Shown piece after piece: positions 61,220 through 64,000 of a stretch of DNA of 64,000 bases (within the stretch, counting starts at the first letter, position 1; every line of letters begins with the position of its first letter). Below the pieces are notes generated by a model, which did not search any database, had not been told where the DNA came from, and was given only the letters and a program-made list of their open reading frames with translations. Position numbers and translations under genes: made by a program. The stretch comes from CAYVVD01 sp964454975 (lineage in GTDB: Bacteria; Bacteroidota; Ignavibacteria; Kapaibacteriales; UBA2268), in the NCBI GenBank assembly GCA_964454975.1, contig CAYVVD010000017.1, positions 1 to 64,000 on the forward strand, in the 5' to 3' direction.

Positions 61220-63310
61220 TTAATTGTTTTCTTTGCTTTCTTTGTATTCCTTTAACAACTCATCCTGAACGTTCTTGGGAACAGGCTGGTATTTGAGAAA
61301 TTCCATTGTGAATTCACCTTTACCCTGGGTACTGCTTCGCAGATCGGTAGAATAACCGAACATTTCTTTCAGGGGGACTTCTGCTTCAACAACAACATAG
61401 CCTGAGTCAACAGTTGTGTTGGCAATTATGCCACGGCGCTGGTTAAGCTGGCCGATTACAACACCCTGGAACTCTTCAGGCGCTGATGTTTCAAGCTTCA
61501 TGATAGGCTCGAGAATATTCGGTGCTGCCTTAGGCAGGACTTCCCTGATTGCAGCTTTTGCAGCTGTTTTGAATGCCAGGTCAGATGAATCCACGCTGTG
61601 AAAAGCGCCATCATTAAGTGTGACTTTCACTCCAACCACACTTTGCTCAATTAAAACACCCTCTTCAAGCTGTTCTTTGAATCCTTTGTCGCAAGCGGGG
61701 ATATATTCTTTTGGTATAGCGCCACCCACAATCTTGTTATCGAACTCATAAGGTTCGGGATTATCGAGAGGTAATGGTTCAACAATACCCGCAACACGTG
61801 CAAACTGACCCGAGCCACCGGTCTGTTTCTTGTGTGTATAATCAAATGTTATTGTTTTGCTGATTGATTCTCTGTAAGCCACACGGGGCTGGCCAACAAT
61901 CACCTCGCAATTGTATTCGCGTTTAATCCTTTCAATATAGATATCCAGGTGAAGCTCGCCCATACCTTTGATAATAGTATCCCCGGTCTCATCGTCCCGG
62001 CCAACGCGGAAAGTCGGGTCTTCTTTCTGGAACCTGTTAAGTGCCTTGGAGAAACTCACCTGTGACGATTTGTCTTTCGGGCTGATTGCAAGCTCTATAA
62101 CCGGGCTTGGAACAAAAATCGAGGTGAGTGAATAGTTTACGACTCCGTTAGTGAATGTATCTCCAGATGCACAATCAATGCCAAACATGGCGACGATATC
62201 TCCGGCTCCTGCTTCTTCGATATCGTGCATCTCGCTTGCATGCATGCGGATTAGACGGGGGACCTTCACCTTCTTTTTGTTCATCATATTTACGAGAAAA
62301 TCGCCCTTTCTAACCAACCCCTGGTAGATTCGCATATATGTCAGCTGGCCGTATTTGCCATCTTCGAGCTTGAAAGCAAGGCATACAGGCGGTTTGGAGT
62401 TATCCGTGAAAATTTCTACTTCTTCTTCATTATTATCTATATCGAGTGCAATATTTTTAATATCAATTGGATTTGGCAGATAAGCACAAACACCATCCAA
62501 TAGCGTCTGGATGCCCTTGTTCATCTTGGCTGTACCAACAAACACAGGTGTTATATGCAGGTTGATGGTATTTTTCCTAATTACCGGAACCATATCTTCC
62601 TTTGTAACTTCATCGTCGCCGAGGAATTTCTCTGCTATATCGTCATCATAATCTGCGAGAGCCTCAACAATCATTATCCTGCGTTTTTTTGCTTCTTCAA
62701 CAAGGTGAGCAGGAATCTCCTCCTTGCGGACTTTTTCGCCATGCTCCCCATCGTAATACACCGCTTTCATCTCAAGCAGGTCAACTACACCCTGGAAATT
62801 ATCTTCAAGCCCGATAGGCATTGTGAGCATTACGGGTCTTTGGTTCAGTTTGTCGCGCAGCTGGCCAATAACCCGGTCTGGGTTTGCACCGGAACGGTCA
62901 ACCTTATTAATGAAGGCAACCCTCGGAACATTGTAGCGCCGCATCTGCCTTTCAACAGTGATTGACTGGCTTTGCACACCGGCGACGCCGCAAAGTACAA
63001 GCACAGCGCCGTCAAGTACTCGAAGAGCCCTTTCCACTTCAACCGTAAAGTCAATATGGCCTGGTGTGTCAATTACATTTATATGATGGTCACCCCAGTT
63101 ACAATAAGTTGCAGCGGACTGGATGGTAATTCCCTTTTCCCTTTCAAGGTCCATCGAATCCATGGTGGGGCCGCCGCCTGTTTTGCTGCGCACCTCGATT
63201 ATCTGGTGAATTTTACCGGTAAAAAAGAGAATCCTCTCGCTAAGTGTTGTTTTACCGGAGTCAATGTGGGCAGCTATGCCAATATTCCTGAGCTTAGTTA
63301 TGTCTATCAT
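61220..63310 (-). CDS. Second elongation factor G, spdEFG1/mitochondrial EFG1-like
   Basis: A 696-residue EF-G. The GTPase motifs AHIDSGKTTLSERILFFTG, REKGITIQSAATYCNW, DTPGHIDFTVEVERA and NKVDRSGANP are intact. The stretch GGGPTMDSMDLEREKGITIQ and the serine in AHIDSGKTT are features I associate with mitochondrial EFG1 and the bacterial spdEFG1 group, not with canonical EF-G. In spdEFG-bearing bacteria, spdEFG1 is the translocase and spdEFG2 the recycling factor; whether that holds here, with a canonical fusA also present, is unknown. It lies between rpoC and the rpsL promoter, as its own transcription unit. Confidence 0.85.
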   Translation of the reverse strand: MIDITKLRNIGIAAHIDSGKTTLSERILFFTGKIHQIIEVRSKTGGGPTMDSMDLEREKGITIQSAATYCNWGDHHINVIDTPGHIDFTVEVERALRVLDGAVLVLCGVAGVQSQSITVERQMRRYNVPRVAFINKVDRSGANPDRVIGQLRDKLNQRPVMLTMPIGLEDNFQGVVDLLEMKAVYYDGEHGEKVRKEEIPAHLVEEAKKRRIMIVEALADYDDDIAEKFLGDDEVTKEDMVPVIRKNTINLHITPVFVGTAKMNKGIQTLLDGVCAYLPNPIDIKNIALDIDNNEEEVEIFTDNSKPPVCLAFKLEDGKYGQLTYMRIYQGLVRKGDFLVNMMNKKKVKVPRLIRMHASEMHDIEEAGAGDIVAMFGIDCASGDTFTNGVVNYSLTSIFVPSPVIELAISPKDKSSQVSFSKALNRFQKEDPTFRVGRDDETGDTIIKGMGELHLDIYIERIKREYNCEVIVGQPRVAYRESISKTITFDYTHKKQTGGSGQFARVAGIVEPLPLDNPEPYEFDNKIVGGAIPKEYIPACDKGFKEQLEEGVLIEQSVVGVKVTLNDGAFHSVDSSDLAFKTAAKAAIREVLPKAAPNILEPIMKLETSAPEEFQGVVIGQLNQRRGIIANTTVDSGYVVVEAEVPLKEMFGYSTDLRSSTQGKGEFTMEFLKYQPVPKNVQDELLKEYKESKENN

Positions 63311-63551
63311 TGCAAGGTACCGATTGTTAAAATTCCTTGACTTTTATTAATTTTTGGTTTATATTGTAAACTTATCCTTTTTCTTCTCCACCCTTCAGGG
63401 CAAAGAATACAAATATACGAAACTTTCGATTTAATATTATCCGTAGAATAATTTTTAGTGATGGGATTTATCAGAAGCGCACGCACTGTATTCATCAGTG
63501 CATGCTTGCTTATTAAATAACTGAAATGTAGATTATGGATTTCAAAAAAAA

Positions 63552-63574
63552 GAGACGCCCTGGCAGGGCGTCTC
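63552..63574 (-). terminator. Rho-independent terminator of rpoC
   Basis: A ten-base perfect stem GAGACGCCCT/AGGGCGTCTC with loop GGC lies 23 bases after the rpoC stop; on the minus strand it is followed by eight T residues. It ends the rpoBC transcript. Confidence 0.9.
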
Positions 63575-63596
63575 AATAATAGTTTATTATAGTGGA

Positions 63597-64000
63597 TTAT
63601 CTTTCAACTTCGCTTTCCGCCTCTAAAATTCCTTCGCCGTTGGTTTCAACATCGGCTTCCTGTTTTTCTTTTTTAGGCTTCTTTCCGAAGATGTTGCCAA
63701 TTTCGCTGTCGATTATCATATCCTGGTATTTCCTTAGCCCTGTACCGGCAGGAATCAACTGCCCGAGGATGATATTTTCCTTGAGGCCGGCGAGCATATC
63801 TACTTTTGCCGCAACAGAAGCATCTGAAAGTACCCTCGTGGTTTCCTGGAATGATGCTGCCGAGAGCCAGCTTTCTGTTGTAAGTGATGCCTGTGTAATT
63901 CCCAATAGAATTGGCTCACCAATTGCAGGTTCAGTAGGCCTGAACGATGCAAGTGTTTTTTCTTCTTTCTTGAGCCCGGCATTTACTTCGCGTACGCTCT
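63597..64000 (-). CDS. rpoC: DNA-directed RNA polymerase beta' subunit, C-terminal end (partial)
   Basis: The frame is open to the end of the window, so only the last 134 residues are seen. EPILLGITQASLTTESWLSAASFQETTRVL and DMLAGLKENIILGQLIPAGTG are the highly conserved C-terminal part of beta'. The protein ends with an acidic stretch (EADVETNGEGILEAESEVER) after KKPKKEK, similar to the acidic tails of L17, S17 and L22. The first part of the gene lies beyond base 64000. Confidence 0.96.
   Translation of the reverse strand, partial: SVREVNAGLKKEEKTLASFRPTEPAIGEPILLGITQASLTTESWLSAASFQETTRVLSDASVAAKVDMLAGLKENIILGQLIPAGTGLRKYQDMIIDSEIGNIFGKKPKKEKQEADVETNGEGILEAESEVER

Noticed and set aside
63307..63576. 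89-residue frame between rpoC and the second EF-G
   Set aside because: It runs through the rpoC terminator hairpin, overlaps the EF-G start and has no recognisable sequence or ribosome site.
1..64000. tRNA, rRNA or CRISPR array
   Set aside because: No cloverleaf-like sequence, rRNA segment or regularly spaced repeat series was recognised when reading both strands; a covariance search was not possible here.

Overview
The window looks like chromosomal DNA from a free-living member of the Bacteroidota/Chlorobiota/Ignavibacteriota (FCB) assemblage. Three things point there. Secreted proteins end in the NYPNPF-type C-terminal sorting domain of the type IX secretion system. A glgA is followed by a lipoprotein, an arrangement typical of Bacteroidetes. 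At least one promoter fits the Bacteroidetes TTG/TAnnTTTG pattern. I cannot name a genus; an Ignavibacteria- or Kapabacteria-like lineage is my best guess. No rRNA, tRNA or CRISPR array was seen.

Layout. 1-11.5 kb: the tail of a DUF2723 membrane protein, an aminotransferase-V/cysteine-desulfurase-like enzyme, a two-gene unit (ADP-forming acyl-CoA synthetase plus YeiH-type exporter), a ccmB, then three secreted or outer-membrane proteins. 11.6-13.8 kb: an isolated three-gene phage head module on the minus strand (Mu-I-like prohead protease/scaffold, HK97-type major capsid protein, DUF2190 capsid cement protein) with intact reading frames and tightly coupled starts, but no portal, terminase, tail or integrase gene beside it. 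14-19.4 kb: a large T9SS-sorted beta-propeller protein and a BatD-like/BatA pair. 19.6-24.8 kb: a four-gene minus-strand operon (S41-peptidase-like protein, PstS-like lipoprotein, AI-2E/PerM permease, YjbQ). 25-29.6 kb: SppA, then LOG, purine nucleoside phosphorylase and a beta-propeller lipoprotein. 29.8-35.8 kb: glgA, a DUF4270-like lipoprotein, an outer-membrane barrel, hslV and hslU. 35.9-41.5 kb: a small unknown gene, B12-dependent ribonucleotide reductase, a PAP2 phosphatase and a LolD-type ATPase.

41.7-64 kb is one long minus-strand translation/transcription super-cluster read from high to low coordinates: rpoC end, a second EF-G, rpsL, rpsG, fusA, tuf, then the complete S10, spc and alpha gene orders ending in rpoA and rplQ. 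It departs from the textbook in several ways. rpsD is missing between rpsK and rpoA. Proteins L17, S17 and L22 carry acidic low-complexity extensions. L36 lacks its zinc cysteines. The EF-G next to rpoC resembles the mitochondrial EFG1/spdEFG1 type rather than the canonical one. Seven ribosomal genes start with GTG or TTG.

The best candidate for something undescribed is the orphan capsid trio at 11.6-13.8 kb. It could be a surviving prophage fragment or a domesticated protein-shell system. The paired elongation factors and the acid-tailed ribosomal proteins are the next most interesting items.
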